From the NCBI GenBank assembly GCA_964561605.1, contig CAZLQD010000005.1:124001-188000 (forward strand): DNA of 64,000 bases, read 5' to 3'. Positions within the stretch are counted from its first letter, which is position 1, and the number at the start of each line of letters is the position of its first letter. This document shows, piece after piece, positions 17,171-26,447 of this stretch. The position numbers were made by a program, and so were the translations under genes. Source of the DNA: JALUZX01 sp964561605. Lineage in GTDB: Bacteria; Planctomycetota; UBA1135; JALUZX01. The notes beneath the pieces are model-generated. The model searched no databases, was not told the DNA's origin, and saw only the letters and a program-made list of their open reading frames with translations.

Positions 17171-19054
17171 ATGCCAGGGATCTTCGGTTTCATCTCCTCC
17201 GAACCGGTCGAAGACGGAGAAGCTCTTCTCCGCCGGATGGGATCCGCCCTCTGCACGGGAAGGACGACCCGGTCCTCCTGCACGGTTGGACGGAACTGGG
17301 GGATCGGTTCCTCCTGGATACCCGGTCTCCAGGAAGACCCGGAGCCTTGGAAGGACCCTGCCGGCGGCAAGTGGATCGTCGCCGCGGGGGAGATCTACCC
17401 CGGAGATCCGGAGAGTCCGCCCCTCCCCCCCAGGCAGATCCTCCTCCGGGCCTTGGACCGGGAGGGCCCCGGAGGCCTGTCGGGCCTGGACGGACAGTAC
17501 GCCGCCGCCCTCTACGACCCGGAAAGAGGGAAGATCACCGTCCTCACCGACCGCCACGGCCTCCATCTCGTCTACTTCGCCTTTTTCCGGGGAACTTTCT
17601 TCTTCGCCTCGGAGATGAAGGCCATCTCCGTCCTCCCGGGCGCCCCCCGTTCCCTGGACCCCGGGGGACTCGCCGCCTTCCTCCTCCTGGGGGAACACTT
17701 CGACGCCTCCACCCTCCTGGAAGGAATCGAGGCCGGCCCTTCCGCCGCCTGGATCGAATCTTCCGGCGGCCCACCTGCGGCGGGCTCCTGGTGGAAGATG
17801 AAATTCACCTCCGAGCTGGAAGGCACGGATCCCGGGGAAGCGGCCCGGGAAGCGGGCCGCCTGTTCAAGCAGGCCGTCCGCCGCCAGGCGGCCGGCGAGG
17901 CTGCGCTCGGAATCCCTCTCTCCGGGGGCCTGGACTCCCGGATCTGCCTGGCCGCTCTTCCCGGGAAAAAGGCCGGAGTCTCCACATTCACATGGGGGGA
18001 CCCGGGATGCCTGGACAGGAAGATCGCCTCCCGCTTGTCCGCCCTCTTCGGAACGAAGCACTTCGATTACGATTATAGGTATGAATCCCTGGCCCGCCTC
18101 GGCCCCATGGGAGTCTGGTGGTCCGACGGGCAGGCGGGATGCGCCGACTACCACTTCCTGCCCTACCTGGACGACCTGGCCGAACATTGCCGGGTCGTCC
18201 TGAACGGATTCGCCGGAGACGTGGTCCTGGGAGGAAACTTCCACAAGAGACCCATCCTGGGCCTTCCTGTTTCCCGGGCGGCCCGGGTTCTCTTCCGGCT
18301 CAAGAACGGAGGTGTCCCCGCCGGAGAAGCGGGAGAGGTGATCCTCGGGGAAGCGGGAAAAGAAGCCCGGGAATTGGAGGAACGTTACGCCGGACGGATC
18401 CGTGAATTCTACGACGGCGACCTCCTGGCGGCGGTGGATTCCTTTCTCCTGGAGACGCGGGTGCGCAGATGGACCAGTTTCGGAACGCAGATGCTCCGGA
18501 CACGGGTCGTCTCCAGGGCACCTTTCTACGACAGGGATTTCTTTTCTTTTCTCTTGAAGATCCCCCCTTCCTGGAGGACCCGCCACAAGTTCTACAGGAA
18601 AGTCCTTCTCCTGCATTTCAAGGAGGCGGCTTCCCTCCCTTGGGAGACTACGGGCTTCCCCGCCTCCTGGCCCCCCGGGATCTTCCGCCCCGCCGGCCGC
18701 CTGGCCCGGTCGGCCATGGACCGCCTGGAGCGGTTCACCCGGGGGAGGATCCGGAGCCCTTATCCTGTAGCAAGGATCTCTGCCGCCTACAGGGGCGTCC
18801 TGGCCCCTCTCTTCCAGGAAACGATCCTGGATCCCGGAAGCCCCGTCCGGGGCATCGTCCGTCCCGCCTTCATCGACCGGATCTGGAAGGAGACCTCGGC
18901 GGGATCGGACCGGTGGGCCAACACGCTGGGACTCCTCCTGGCTCTCCACTGGTTCCACGATCTCTTCCTCGGCACACCACCAAAGCCCACTCTCGAGGAG
19001 AAGGACGTGGAAGTGGAAAGGGCCGGGCCGGAACGGGAAAGGGATAGGGGCTGA
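17171..19054 (+). CDS. Asparagine synthetase-like protein without the glutaminase Cys
   Basis: 627 residues. The ATP-pyrophosphatase PP-loop LSGGLDSR is intact (250-257), followed by a typical synthetase domain. The N-terminal Ntn domain begins MPGIFGF instead of MCGIFGF, so the Cys2 that hydrolyses glutamine is Pro, and the usual 'RGPD' region is unrecognisable. Other features remain ('LSGLDGQYAAALYDPERGKITVLTDRHG', in part). It may use free ammonia, or form an amide or amine-linked product like beta-lactam synthetase relatives. GGGAGG lies seven bases before the ATG. The neighbouring GT2 gene suggests sugar or glycolipid amidation. Confidence 0.85.
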   Translation: MPGIFGFISSEPVEDGEALLRRMGSALCTGRTTRSSCTVGRNWGIGSSWIPGLQEDPEPWKDPAGGKWIVAAGEIYPGDPESPPLPPRQILLRALDREGPGGLSGLDGQYAAALYDPERGKITVLTDRHGLHLVYFAFFRGTFFFASEMKAISVLPGAPRSLDPGGLAAFLLLGEHFDASTLLEGIEAGPSAAWIESSGGPPAAGSWWKMKFTSELEGTDPGEAAREAGRLFKQAVRRQAAGEAALGIPLSGGLDSRICLAALPGKKAGVSTFTWGDPGCLDRKIASRLSALFGTKHFDYDYRYESLARLGPMGVWWSDGQAGCADYHFLPYLDDLAEHCRVVLNGFAGDVVLGGNFHKRPILGLPVSRAARVLFRLKNGGVPAGEAGEVILGEAGKEARELEERYAGRIREFYDGDLLAAVDSFLLETRVRRWTSFGTQMLRTRVVSRAPFYDRDFFSFLLKIPPSWRTRHKFYRKVLLLHFKEAASLPWETTGFPASWPPGIFRPAGRLARSAMDRLERFTRGRIRSPYPVARISAAYRGVLAPLFQETILDPGSPVRGIVRPAFIDRIWKETSAGSDRWANTLGLLLALHWFHDLFLGTPPKPTLEEKDVEVERAGPERERDRG

Positions 19055-19098
19055 CCGGCCCGGCGGGGGAATCCCCCGAAACCGCTTCCCCGGGCCGG
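19055..19098. terminator. Two-part hairpin between convergent genes
   Basis: Outer 9-bp arms (19055-19063 with 19090-19098) enclose a second perfect hairpin (CGGGGG/CCCCCG). There is no T tract. It fills the gap between convergent stops and may be a bidirectional terminator. Confidence 0.5.
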
Positions 19099-19102
19099 GA
19101 GA

Positions 19103-19933
19103 TCACATGCTCGGCCCCGGAGGGCCGGAAAGGAACCTCTCCCGGGCCCAGCGCACCGCCTCCAGGAGGGCCTCTCGATTCTCCTTCCAGAGCTCCTCGG
19201 CCGTCCCCCGGCGAAGCTCCAGGGTGATGACGGCCACGTCCTTGTCCTTTCCAAGCCAGGAGCCGAGGGAGCCCGGCGTGGGGTAGCCCACGGTGGACTC
19301 CAGGCGGTAGTGGTTCGCCGCGGCCATCCGTTCCGCCAGGTCCCGGCAGGGTCCGTCCCAGTTCACGCTCCGCCTGGCGGCGTGGAGGGTGACCACCAGG
19401 GAAGGAGGCCAGCGGGAGAAGAGCTCGGCGATGGCCCGGGTCTCGGGCTCGGAAAGAGGGGCTCCGCCGGCCCGGCCCCGGGGGAGGGGCTTCCAGTTCC
19501 GGGCGGGGAAATTGCGGTTCAGGTCCACACCGTTTGCGTTGTAACGTGTGTGCATGGCGAGGCCGTCGGGATTGATCCTCTTCACCATGACGATCCTCAA
19601 GCCACGGACCAGGTCGGGCCGGGAGAGGAGGAGGGACTCGAGCCTCTCCAGGAGGTCCACCCCTTCGGGTTCGTTCCCGTGGATCCCGGCGTGGAAATGG
19701 ATGTTCACCGGGCCCTCGCCCAGGACGTCCGTCTCGATGGGCCTCCCCCGGAAGGAGGTGAAGGAAGGCCCCGCCCGCAGGGGGACCCACCGGGCCCTGG
19801 GCAGGGAGGCGTCTTCCTTCCAGGCGGGGAGACTCCCGCAACCCGGAAAGAGGAGGAAGGGGGGAAGGAGAAGGAGGGAAAGGAGGGGAGAAAGCCCCCT
19901 CCTTCTCCCGGCGGCTTCGGATGGGTACTGCAT
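19103..19933 (-). CDS. M14-family zinc carboxypeptidase/murein amidase-like lipoprotein
   Basis: 276 residues. The ATG at 19933 gives MQYPSEAAGRRRGLSPLLSLLLLPPFLLFPGC, a lipoprotein signal with lipobox FPGC (C32). The M14 active site is visible: zinc ligands in 'HAGIHGNEPEG' (HxxE) and the distal His in 'VVTLHAARRS', substrate Arg/Asn in 'YNANGVDLNRNFP', and the catalytic Glu in 'VITLELRR'. This resembles MpaA (murein tripeptide amidase) and DUF2817 proteins, which cut cell-wall peptides. It is divergent from the 5'-nucleotidase-like lipoprotein. Confidence 0.87.
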   Translation of the reverse strand: MQYPSEAAGRRRGLSPLLSLLLLPPFLLFPGCGSLPAWKEDASLPRARWVPLRAGPSFTSFRGRPIETDVLGEGPVNIHFHAGIHGNEPEGVDLLERLESLLLSRPDLVRGLRIVMVKRINPDGLAMHTRYNANGVDLNRNFPARNWKPLPRGRAGGAPLSEPETRAIAELFSRWPPSLVVTLHAARRSVNWDGPCRDLAERMAAANHYRLESTVGYPTPGSLGSWLGKDKDVAVITLELRRGTAEELWKENREALLEAVRWARERFLSGPPGPSM

Positions 19934-20084
19934 CTCCCCATCCAAGGGGGAACGGGGCCGCCGGGCAAGGGCCGGCTCCCTGTTTTTCCTCCCCCTGCCG
20001 GGGCCGGAATCTTCAAGGCCGGCGGCGACCCGGGTCTTTCCTTTTCCCCCGCCCCGGGGTAGGACCACCTTCCTGGAGGAAACC

Positions 20085-21710
20085 ATGAAACGATTCGGCC
20101 TCTCCACCGCCCTGCTCTCCGCCCTCTTCCTCGTCCCCTTCCTGGGATCCTGCCGCCAGGGTCCGCCCTCACTGCGGCCCCAGGCCCCCAGGACCGGGGA
20201 AGCATCCCCGAAGGACCAGGCACCGGGAAAGCTGGTTCTCCTCCACATCAACGACTTCCACGGCCAGTTCCGGCCCCTCCGGGCCTTCTGGGCCCCCCGG
20301 AGGGAGTGGAAGGGAGGAAAACCGCCCCTCCAGGGAGGGGCGGCGGCCCTGGCGGCCTACGTGGAGAGGGTCCGGGCCCGGGCGGCCCTCACGGGAGCGA
20401 CGGTCCTCTTCGTGGACACGGGAGACTGGTTCCAGGGGACTCCCGAGGGCAACGAAACGAAGGGCAGACTCGTGATGGAATGGTTCGCCCGGATGGGCCT
20501 GGCCGTCACCATCCCGGGAAACCACGACTTCGACTACGGCTGGACCAACCTGGTCTCCCTGGTCCATTCCGTTCCCTTTCCCGTCCTCTGCGCGAACATC
20601 CTCCCTCCCGGAACCGCCCCCGAGAAGGCCCTCGAAGCCCCCGAGCCTCCCCGGCCCGCGGACGATCTCAAGCCCTACTGGGTGAAGAAAGTCAAGGGTG
20701 TCCGGATCCTCTTCTTCGGCCTCATCCTCCAGGGAACCCCCGCTGTCACCGCCGGCCCCCTGGGAGGGGTGGAATTCGCCGACGAGGAAAAGACCTTCCG
20801 GGCCTGGCTTCCAAGACTCCGGGCCGAGGGGGACCAGTTCGTCATCCTTTCCCATTGCGGCATCCAGGAAGACAAAAAACTCGCCAAGGCCCTGCAGGAC
20901 GTGAAGCGCCTGAAGATCATCCTGGGAGGCCACTCCCACACCAGGCTCACCAGGCCCTGGGTGGAAGGCCACGTCCGGGTCTTCCAGACCCACGGAAAGG
21001 GGACGGAGATCGACCACATCGAATACCAGGTTCTCCCGGCGGAGAAGAAGATCGTCTTCACCCGCTCCCGGGTCGTGGACCTGCGACTGGACTCGGTGGG
21101 AGAGGATCCGGCCACCAAGGCCTGGCTGGAAGAGAAGACCCGTGCCATCCGGGAGAAGTGGGACAAGCCCGTAGGGATCCTCTCGGCGGACCTCAGGCGC
21201 ACCAGGGCCCGCCGGTCCTCCAGCGCGGGAAACCTGGCTGCCGACGTGACCCGCCTTGCCGCAGGAGCGGACATCGGTTTCGCCAACAAGGGAGGCCTGC
21301 GGTGCAACCTTTCCAAGGGTCGGGTGACGAGGCGGGACATCTTCCAGTTCATCCCCTTCGACAATACCATCGTGGTCATGCCCTTGAAGGGATCGGAGAT
21401 CCGGAAGGCCCTGGACATCTTCTTCAAGACGGGGCGTTCCGCCCTGGAGGTCTCGGGAATCCGGGTCCATTACCGGGGAAGGAAGGTGACGGGGGTCACC
21501 CTGGAGGACGGGACGCCCCTGGATCCGAGAGCCGTCTACAAAGTGGCCATGAACTCCTACCTGGCCGGCGCCGGGGACAAATCCGGGATCTTCCGGCGCA
21601 ATCCGAAGAAGCGGGACACGGGGATCAAGCTCAGGACGGCCCTCCTGAAATACATCAAAAAGCACCGGGTCACTCCGGTGCCCCGGGAAAACCGGTACGT
21701 CCGGGATTGA
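20085..21710 (+). CDS. 5'-nucleotidase/2',3'-cyclic phosphodiesterase-family lipoprotein
   Basis: 541 residues. The signal peptide ends in FLGSC (C23, lipobox). The calcineurin-like metallophosphatase domain shows 'LHINDFHGQF', 'FVDTGDWFQGTP', 'IPGNHDFDYGW' and 'GGHSHTRL', supplying the dimetal ligands; the C-terminal 5'-nucleotidase domain follows ('GNLAADVTRLAAGADIGFANKGGLR', in part, and 'PFDNTIVVMPLKG'). UshA/YfkN-like enzymes release phosphate or nucleosides outside the cytoplasm. TGGAGGAAACC precedes the ATG. Substrate range cannot be judged. Confidence 0.93.
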   Translation: MKRFGLSTALLSALFLVPFLGSCRQGPPSLRPQAPRTGEASPKDQAPGKLVLLHINDFHGQFRPLRAFWAPRREWKGGKPPLQGGAAALAAYVERVRARAALTGATVLFVDTGDWFQGTPEGNETKGRLVMEWFARMGLAVTIPGNHDFDYGWTNLVSLVHSVPFPVLCANILPPGTAPEKALEAPEPPRPADDLKPYWVKKVKGVRILFFGLILQGTPAVTAGPLGGVEFADEEKTFRAWLPRLRAEGDQFVILSHCGIQEDKKLAKALQDVKRLKIILGGHSHTRLTRPWVEGHVRVFQTHGKGTEIDHIEYQVLPAEKKIVFTRSRVVDLRLDSVGEDPATKAWLEEKTRAIREKWDKPVGILSADLRRTRARRSSSAGNLAADVTRLAAGADIGFANKGGLRCNLSKGRVTRRDIFQFIPFDNTIVVMPLKGSEIRKALDIFFKTGRSALEVSGIRVHYRGRKVTGVTLEDGTPLDPRAVYKVAMNSYLAGAGDKSGIFRRNPKKRDTGIKLRTALLKYIKKHRVTPVPRENRYVRD

Positions 21711-21732
21711 CCCCGACCCGCCGGGAGGTGCC

Positions 21733-22845
21733 CTACTTCCTCCGGGTCTCCAGGAGGGAATCCTGGTGGAGGATCAGCTCCAAGGGGGTTCCGTCCTCTC
21801 CCCGGACGGAGATCCTGAAGGTCCACCCGCCCCCCACCCTCTCGAAGCGGAGAGGCCCGAGCACGCCGGGGAGGTCGACGGATTCCGAAACCCGGGCCGT
21901 CCCGCTTTCGGACTTCCCGCCCTTCCGCTTCTCCCGGTAGTAACGCTCCATGAGCAGATCCCTGGCCGGAAGGGTCGGGTCGGGCCGGAAGGAGACCGTA
22001 CCCGGTTCCCCCCGTGAGAACTGGACGTACCCCCAGCGCTCGGGCCTGTGCATGTCGATCACCCCCGTGGGGGACCAGACCCAGTTGTCCTCGGGCCGCA
22101 TCTTCCGGGGGATCTTCCTGTACTTCCCGTCGATGATGTCGTAGAGCCATTCCACCCGGGAGAAATCGATCCTCCAGCGGTCTCCCTCCTCCGGAGGACA
22201 CGGAACATGCCTGGCGTATTTCTTCAAGCCCGACCAGGGAAAGGCGATCTCCACGGTCCAAGCCCGGTCCGTGTCGGAGGGGTCGTTCAAGGTCCCTTCC
22301 AGGTGTACCGCCGATTCGAGCCCCGGCATGTTGTCCCCAGACCGGACGGGTCCCCCGTCCCTGTAGGGACGTTCCAGGGTCAGCTCCCAGATCGTGTTCA
22401 GGGCGTTCATTTCGAACTCGTAGTAGAAGTGGTTGTCCCCGTCGGGATCCAGGAAGACTTCGAAGTCCGGGTCGTGGAAGATGACGGCGTTCTTCCTGGT
22501 GATCGTCGCCACCAGGTGGGGCTCCTCCAGCCGGGCCGCCACGTAGAAGAAACGGTCGTCCCAGAGCATCTTCGCCCTCGTCCGGAAACGGGGAGCCGGC
22601 CTGGCCGGACCCTGGATGTCCGAGAAATCCTCTGTCCAGGGAACGGCCTCCCAGGACGGCTCGTCCAGCCTTCCATCGATATGGATCGGCCCATCGGCCC
22701 TGTAACAGACATATCCCCTGGGCGTAATCTTTTTCATGGCCTCCCACCCGCCGGGAGCCTTCCCGGGGGACCGGGGAGGACACCCGCAGGACCCGAGAAA
22801 GAGGACCGGGGCGAAAAGGGCCGAAACCAGGGGGGCGGGGCGCAT
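21733..22845 (-). CDS. CBM9-like carbohydrate-binding lipoprotein
   Basis: 370 residues. The ATG at 22845 has GAGGAGG seven bases upstream; the signal ends LFLGSC (lipobox). The mature part is a family-9-like carbohydrate-binding fold: 'IHIDGRLDEPSWEAVPWTEDF', 'AKMLWDDRFFYVAARLEEPHL', 'DPDFEVFLDPDGDNHFYYEFEMNALNTIWE' (in part), 'DRAWTVEIAFPWSGL'. The aromatic-rich strands are typical of the sugar-binding cleft. A C-terminal extension (~300-370) is not recognised. It probably binds or helps capture polysaccharide at the surface. Confidence 0.85.
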   Translation of the reverse strand: MRPAPLVSALFAPVLFLGSCGCPPRSPGKAPGGWEAMKKITPRGYVCYRADGPIHIDGRLDEPSWEAVPWTEDFSDIQGPARPAPRFRTRAKMLWDDRFFYVAARLEEPHLVATITRKNAVIFHDPDFEVFLDPDGDNHFYYEFEMNALNTIWELTLERPYRDGGPVRSGDNMPGLESAVHLEGTLNDPSDTDRAWTVEIAFPWSGLKKYARHVPCPPEEGDRWRIDFSRVEWLYDIIDGKYRKIPRKMRPEDNWVWSPTGVIDMHRPERWGYVQFSRGEPGTVSFRPDPTLPARDLLMERYYREKRKGGKSESGTARVSESVDLPGVLGPLRFERVGGGWTFRISVRGEDGTPLELILHQDSLLETRRK

Positions 22846-22947
22846 GGACAACCTCCTCGGGCGAACGCGGCGGGGGCGTCCCACATTCTCCCTTCCACCC
22901 GCCCTTCCCGGCAAGGAAGGCCCGGAGACCCCCGAAAAAATCCCTCC

Positions 22948-22979
22948 TTGACAACCCGGTCGGTCTCCCTTTCTGTTAA
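22948..22979 (+). promoter_or_regulatory. Candidate promoter for the ROK kinase / PIG-L operon
   Basis: A consensus -35 TTGACA (22948-22953) is followed by a weak -10 (TGTTAA at 22974-22979, 20-base spacer). The -35 is perfect but the spacing and -10 are poor. The ROK gene begins 57 bases on. Confidence 0.3.
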
Positions 22980-23036
22980 CTTCCGGACCCCTTGGCGAAA
23001 CAGGAAACCCCGGCTCCCCCGACCCGAAAGAAGACC

Positions 23037-24476
23037 ATGCTCGAAGTCCGTCCAAAAGTCCTTCCTCCCCTGGACAAAGATTTTCAGCCTGCCTCCCTGT
23101 GGAACAGGGCCTACCGGGAAAAGGTCCGGTCCTCGGGAGGGGCCATCCCCATGGTGGTGGCCCTGGAGAGGAACCAGGGCCGGATCTCCACGTTCCCCTT
23201 GGAGATCCTTCCCCACGAAGGAGAAAAGGCCGCCCTGAACCTCCGCTACGTGGAGCGCCTGGTGAAGACCCTCCTCTGGATCAAGGGAGGTTTCAAGGTC
23301 ACCCTGGCGGGAGGACCCCCCGAGCTGGCCGAGGAGATCCGAAAGGCCTACTCCCCGGGCGGCCCCCGGGCCTTCGACGTGGAGATGATGGGGGGAGGGG
23401 GCTTCTACGATCCTCCCTTCCAGGTGGAACACCTTCCCCTGGAGAAGGCTCCCGCGGCCAGGGAGGAGCCCCTCCCGATCGGGGGCAACCTGGAGGGTTG
23501 CCGGATCGGTTTCGACCTGGGAGGTTCGGACCGCAAAGGGGCCGCCCTGGTGGACGGAGAGGTGGTCTTCTCCGAAGAGATTCCCTGGGACCCCTACTTC
23601 CAGGCCGACCCGGAATACCACCGCCGGGGCATCCTGGACACCCTGAGGCGTTGCGCCTCCCACCTCCCCCGGGTGGACGCCATCGGGGGAAGCGCCGCCG
23701 GGATCTACATGGAGAACAAGGTCCGGGTGGCCTCCCTCTTCCGGGGCGTGCCCAAGGACCTCTTCGAGAAGAAGGTGCGGAACCTCTTCCTGGAGATCCA
23801 GGCCGAGTGGGGCGTTCCCTTCGCCGTGATCAACGACGGAGAGGTGGCCGCCCTTGCGGGTGCCATGGCCCTGGAAAGGGGGGACGTCCTGGGCATCTCC
23901 ATGGGTACCAGCATGGCCGCAGGCTACGTCAACCAGGACCGGCGGATCATGGGCTGGCTCGACGAGACGGCCTTCGTTCCCGTGGACTACCGGGCCGATG
24001 CGCCGGCGGACGAATGGTCCGGCGACCTCGGTTGCGGCGTCCAATATTTCTCCCAGCAGGCCGTGGGGAGGCTGGGGCCCCGGGCCGGGATCGAGCGCCC
24101 GGCCGAGATGAAACTCCCCGAATACCTGGTCCGGGTCCAGGAACTCATGGCCAAGGGGGACGAGCGGGCGGCCCTGGTCTACAGGACCATCGGGATCTGC
24201 TTCGGCTACGCCCTGGCCCACCTCCGTGAGTTCATACCCTTCCGGAACGTCCTGGTCATGGGAAGGGTCACGAGCGGCGAAGGCGGCACGATCATCCTGG
24301 AAAGCGCCGCCGAGGCCTTGAGGGCCGAGTTCCCCGAGCTCCTCGAAGGCACCACGTTCCACGTTCCCGACGAGAAGACCAAGCGCCACGGCCAGGCCGT
24401 GGCAGCCGCAAGCCTTCCGGCGGTTAAAAAAAAAGCGGATGACCCTCGAGAAGGAAGGATGAAATGGTCCGACTGA
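23037..24476 (+). CDS. ROK-family sugar kinase-like protein
   Basis: 479 residues from the ATG at 23037; a TTG at 22992 would add 15 residues but lacks a Shine-Dalgarno and sits next to the promoter candidate. An N-terminal ~160-residue extension of unknown fold precedes an actin-like ATPase core: 'CRIGFDLGGSDRKGAALVDG' (phosphate 1), 'AIGGSAAGIY', 'VINDGEVAALAGAMAL', 'GISMGTSMAAGYVN' and 'NVLVMGRVTSGEGG'. ROK members are glucokinases, N-acetyl-sugar kinases or regulators. There is no HTH here, so a kinase is favoured. It overlaps the deacetylase gene by 13 bases. Confidence 0.85.
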   Translation: MLEVRPKVLPPLDKDFQPASLWNRAYREKVRSSGGAIPMVVALERNQGRISTFPLEILPHEGEKAALNLRYVERLVKTLLWIKGGFKVTLAGGPPELAEEIRKAYSPGGPRAFDVEMMGGGGFYDPPFQVEHLPLEKAPAAREEPLPIGGNLEGCRIGFDLGGSDRKGAALVDGEVVFSEEIPWDPYFQADPEYHRRGILDTLRRCASHLPRVDAIGGSAAGIYMENKVRVASLFRGVPKDLFEKKVRNLFLEIQAEWGVPFAVINDGEVAALAGAMALERGDVLGISMGTSMAAGYVNQDRRIMGWLDETAFVPVDYRADAPADEWSGDLGCGVQYFSQQAVGRLGPRAGIERPAEMKLPEYLVRVQELMAKGDERAALVYRTIGICFGYALAHLREFIPFRNVLVMGRVTSGEGGTIILESAAEALRAEFPELLEGTTFHVPDEKTKRHGQAVAAASLPAVKKKADDPREGRMKWSD

Positions 24477-25315
24477 ACCATCCCGGGGCGGACGTCTACG
24501 TCCCCGACGGCGTATCCGAGGAAGAAGCCCTGGCCAGGACCACCCACCTCTGCGTGGGAGCCCACCAGGACGACATCGAGATCATGGCCTACCAGGGCAT
24601 CGCCCAGTGCTACCAGAAGAAGGATCTCTGGTTCACCGGCGTGACCGTGACCAACGGCTCGGGAAGCCCCCGGGCGGGGATCTACGGCGACTTCTCCGAC
24701 GAGGAGATGATGGCCGTCCGCAGGGAAGAACAGAGGAAGGCCGCCTTCGTCGGGGGGTATTCCATCCAGTACCAGCTGGGCTATCCCTCCTCGGCGGTGA
24801 AGACTCCACCGGCCGGGGAGGTCGTGGAGGATCTCTTCCGGATCTTCCAGGCCGCCAGGCCGGCGACGGTCTACCTTCACAACCCGGCGGACAAGCACCT
24901 GACCCACGTGGCCTGCCTGGCCCGGGCCCTGGAGGCCCTCAGGCGGCTCCCCGGGGAGGACCGGCCGGCCAAGGTTCTTGGCGTGGAGATCTGGCGGGAC
25001 CTGGACTGGCTCCCCGACGACGAGAAGGTCACCCTGGACGTCTCGGCCAGGCAGAACCTGGCGGCCGCCCTGCTGGGGATCTTCGATTCCCAGGTGGCCG
25101 GAGGAAAGCGTTACGACCTGGCCGCCCAGGGGAGGCGCCTGGCCAACGCGACCTTCTTCGCCTCCCACGACGTGGACGAGACGGAGGCCCTGACCTTCGC
25201 CTTGGACCTCACGCCCCTCGTGAAGGACCCGGAACTCTCCCTGGTGGACTTCACCCTGGCAGCCGTGGACCGGTTCAAGGCCCAGGTAGAATCGGTTTTG
25301 CGCAAACTCCTCTGA
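24464..25315 (+). CDS. PIG-L/LmbE-family zinc deacetylase
   Basis: 283 residues. The motif 'CVGAHQDDIEIMAYQG' is the zinc/catalytic A-H-x-D-D element, with Gln in place of the usual Pro, and 'PADKHLTHVACLARAL' supplies the third zinc ligand. PIG-L enzymes remove acetyl groups from N-acetylglucosaminyl compounds. It starts inside the ROK kinase gene (13-base overlap) with GGAAGGATGAA before the ATG. Kinase plus deacetylase suggests handling of an N-acetylated amino sugar; this is inference from coupling. Confidence 0.9.
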   Translation: MVRLNHPGADVYVPDGVSEEEALARTTHLCVGAHQDDIEIMAYQGIAQCYQKKDLWFTGVTVTNGSGSPRAGIYGDFSDEEMMAVRREEQRKAAFVGGYSIQYQLGYPSSAVKTPPAGEVVEDLFRIFQAARPATVYLHNPADKHLTHVACLARALEALRRLPGEDRPAKVLGVEIWRDLDWLPDDEKVTLDVSARQNLAAALLGIFDSQVAGGKRYDLAAQGRRLANATFFASHDVDETEALTFALDLTPLVKDPELSLVDFTLAAVDRFKAQVESVLRKLL

Positions 25316-25408
25316 GTCCTCCCGGGAGTTCCGCCCCCATTTACTCGGTCACGGCCTTGTCGATGTAGTCCGGCCCGGGTGTTGTCCACCTGGTTATGGA
25401 TTTCGTCC

Positions 25409-26407
25409 TCATCCACGCTTTCCGAGGCGCGCCCGCCGCTTCGCTTCCATCCATTCCACGTAGCGCCTCACCCCTTCCTCGAGGGAAGTGGGGCTTCCCC
25501 GGAAGCCTGCCTTCCGGATCTTCTCCATCTCGGCCCGGGTGAAGTTCTGGTAGCGGCCGGCCAGGTCGGGAGGCATGTCGAAATACTCGATCACAGGCTC
25601 TCTGCCAAGGGCGGCGAAGACCGCCGCCGCCAGGTCGTTGAAGGTTCGGGCCGTCCCGGTGCCGCTGTTGAAGAGACCCTGCGTGCCGGGCCTCTTCCAG
25701 AGCCAGAGCATGTGGTCCAGGCAATCCTCGACGTAGACGAAGTCCCGCATCTGGCCTCCGTCCGGCAGATCGGGCCTGGTGGACCTGAACAAGCGCACCT
25801 TTCCCGTGGCCAGGACCTGGTTGTAGGCGTGGAAGACCACGCTGGCCATCCGGCCCTTGTGGGACTCCCTGGGACCGTAGACGTTGAAGAACTTGACCCC
25901 CGCCCAGGCAGGAGGCCGGGGCCGTCCGGCCTCGGCTTCCCTCAAGGCCCAGGCGTCGAACTCGTTCTTGCTCTTTCCGTAGAGATTGAGAGGTTGCAGG
26001 TCCCAGGGGGGCGTCTCGTCGCTGAAGCCCCGGGAGCCGTCACCGTAGGTGGCGGCGCTGGAGGCGTAGATCAGGGGCCGCCCTTCCCTGGCGCACCAGT
26101 TCCACAAGGACCGGGTGTATTCCAGGTTGTTCCGTTTCAGGAAATCCCAGTCCTGCATGGTCGTGTCGCTGCAGGCCCCCAGGTGGAAGATCGCTTCGGG
26201 CTTCACCCTCCCCGCTTCCAGGGCCTCCAGGAAGGCCCGGTGACCCAGGAACCGGAAGGAGGCCAGGCCCGCCAGGTGGATCACTTTGGACTCCGGAAGG
26301 TCCCGGTCCACGAGGAGGAGGTCCTCCACCCCCTCCCCGGCCAGCCTGTGGGCCAGGTTGGACCCAATGAATCCTGCTGCTCCCGTGACGGCGATCATCC
26401 AATCCAA
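25409..26407 (-). CDS. hldD: ADP-L-glycero-D-manno-heptose 6-epimerase
   Basis: 332 residues. It is an extended short-chain dehydrogenase: 'AVTGAAGFIGSNLAHRL' (NADP binding), the HldD-specific 'FHLGACSDTTMQDWDFLKRNN', active-site 'YASSAATYGDG' and YxxxK in 'NLYGKSKNEFD', and 'VKFFNVYGPRESHKGRMASVVFH'. It makes ADP-L-glycero-D-manno-heptose for lipopolysaccharide inner core, implying a Gram-negative outer membrane. The start is the TTG at 26407, which has AGGAGGGGG in range; ATG 26398 is an alternative with no Shine-Dalgarno. Confidence 0.95.
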   Translation of the reverse strand: MDWMIAVTGAAGFIGSNLAHRLAGEGVEDLLLVDRDLPESKVIHLAGLASFRFLGHRAFLEALEAGRVKPEAIFHLGACSDTTMQDWDFLKRNNLEYTRSLWNWCAREGRPLIYASSAATYGDGSRGFSDETPPWDLQPLNLYGKSKNEFDAWALREAEAGRPRPPAWAGVKFFNVYGPRESHKGRMASVVFHAYNQVLATGKVRLFRSTRPDLPDGGQMRDFVYVEDCLDHMLWLWKRPGTQGLFNSGTGTARTFNDLAAAVFAALGREPVIEYFDMPPDLAGRYQNFTRAEMEKIRKAGFRGSPTSLEEGVRRYVEWMEAKRRARLGKRG

Positions 26408-26447
26408 GTTAATTCCCCCTCCTTGGGGTTACACTTGGAAAATCCCC

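Noticed and set aside
25316..25408. Possible gene remnant in the convergent gap after the PIG-L gene
   Set aside because: A short antisense frame ends here with plausible-looking residues, but nothing matches a known family and the gap is under 100 bases.
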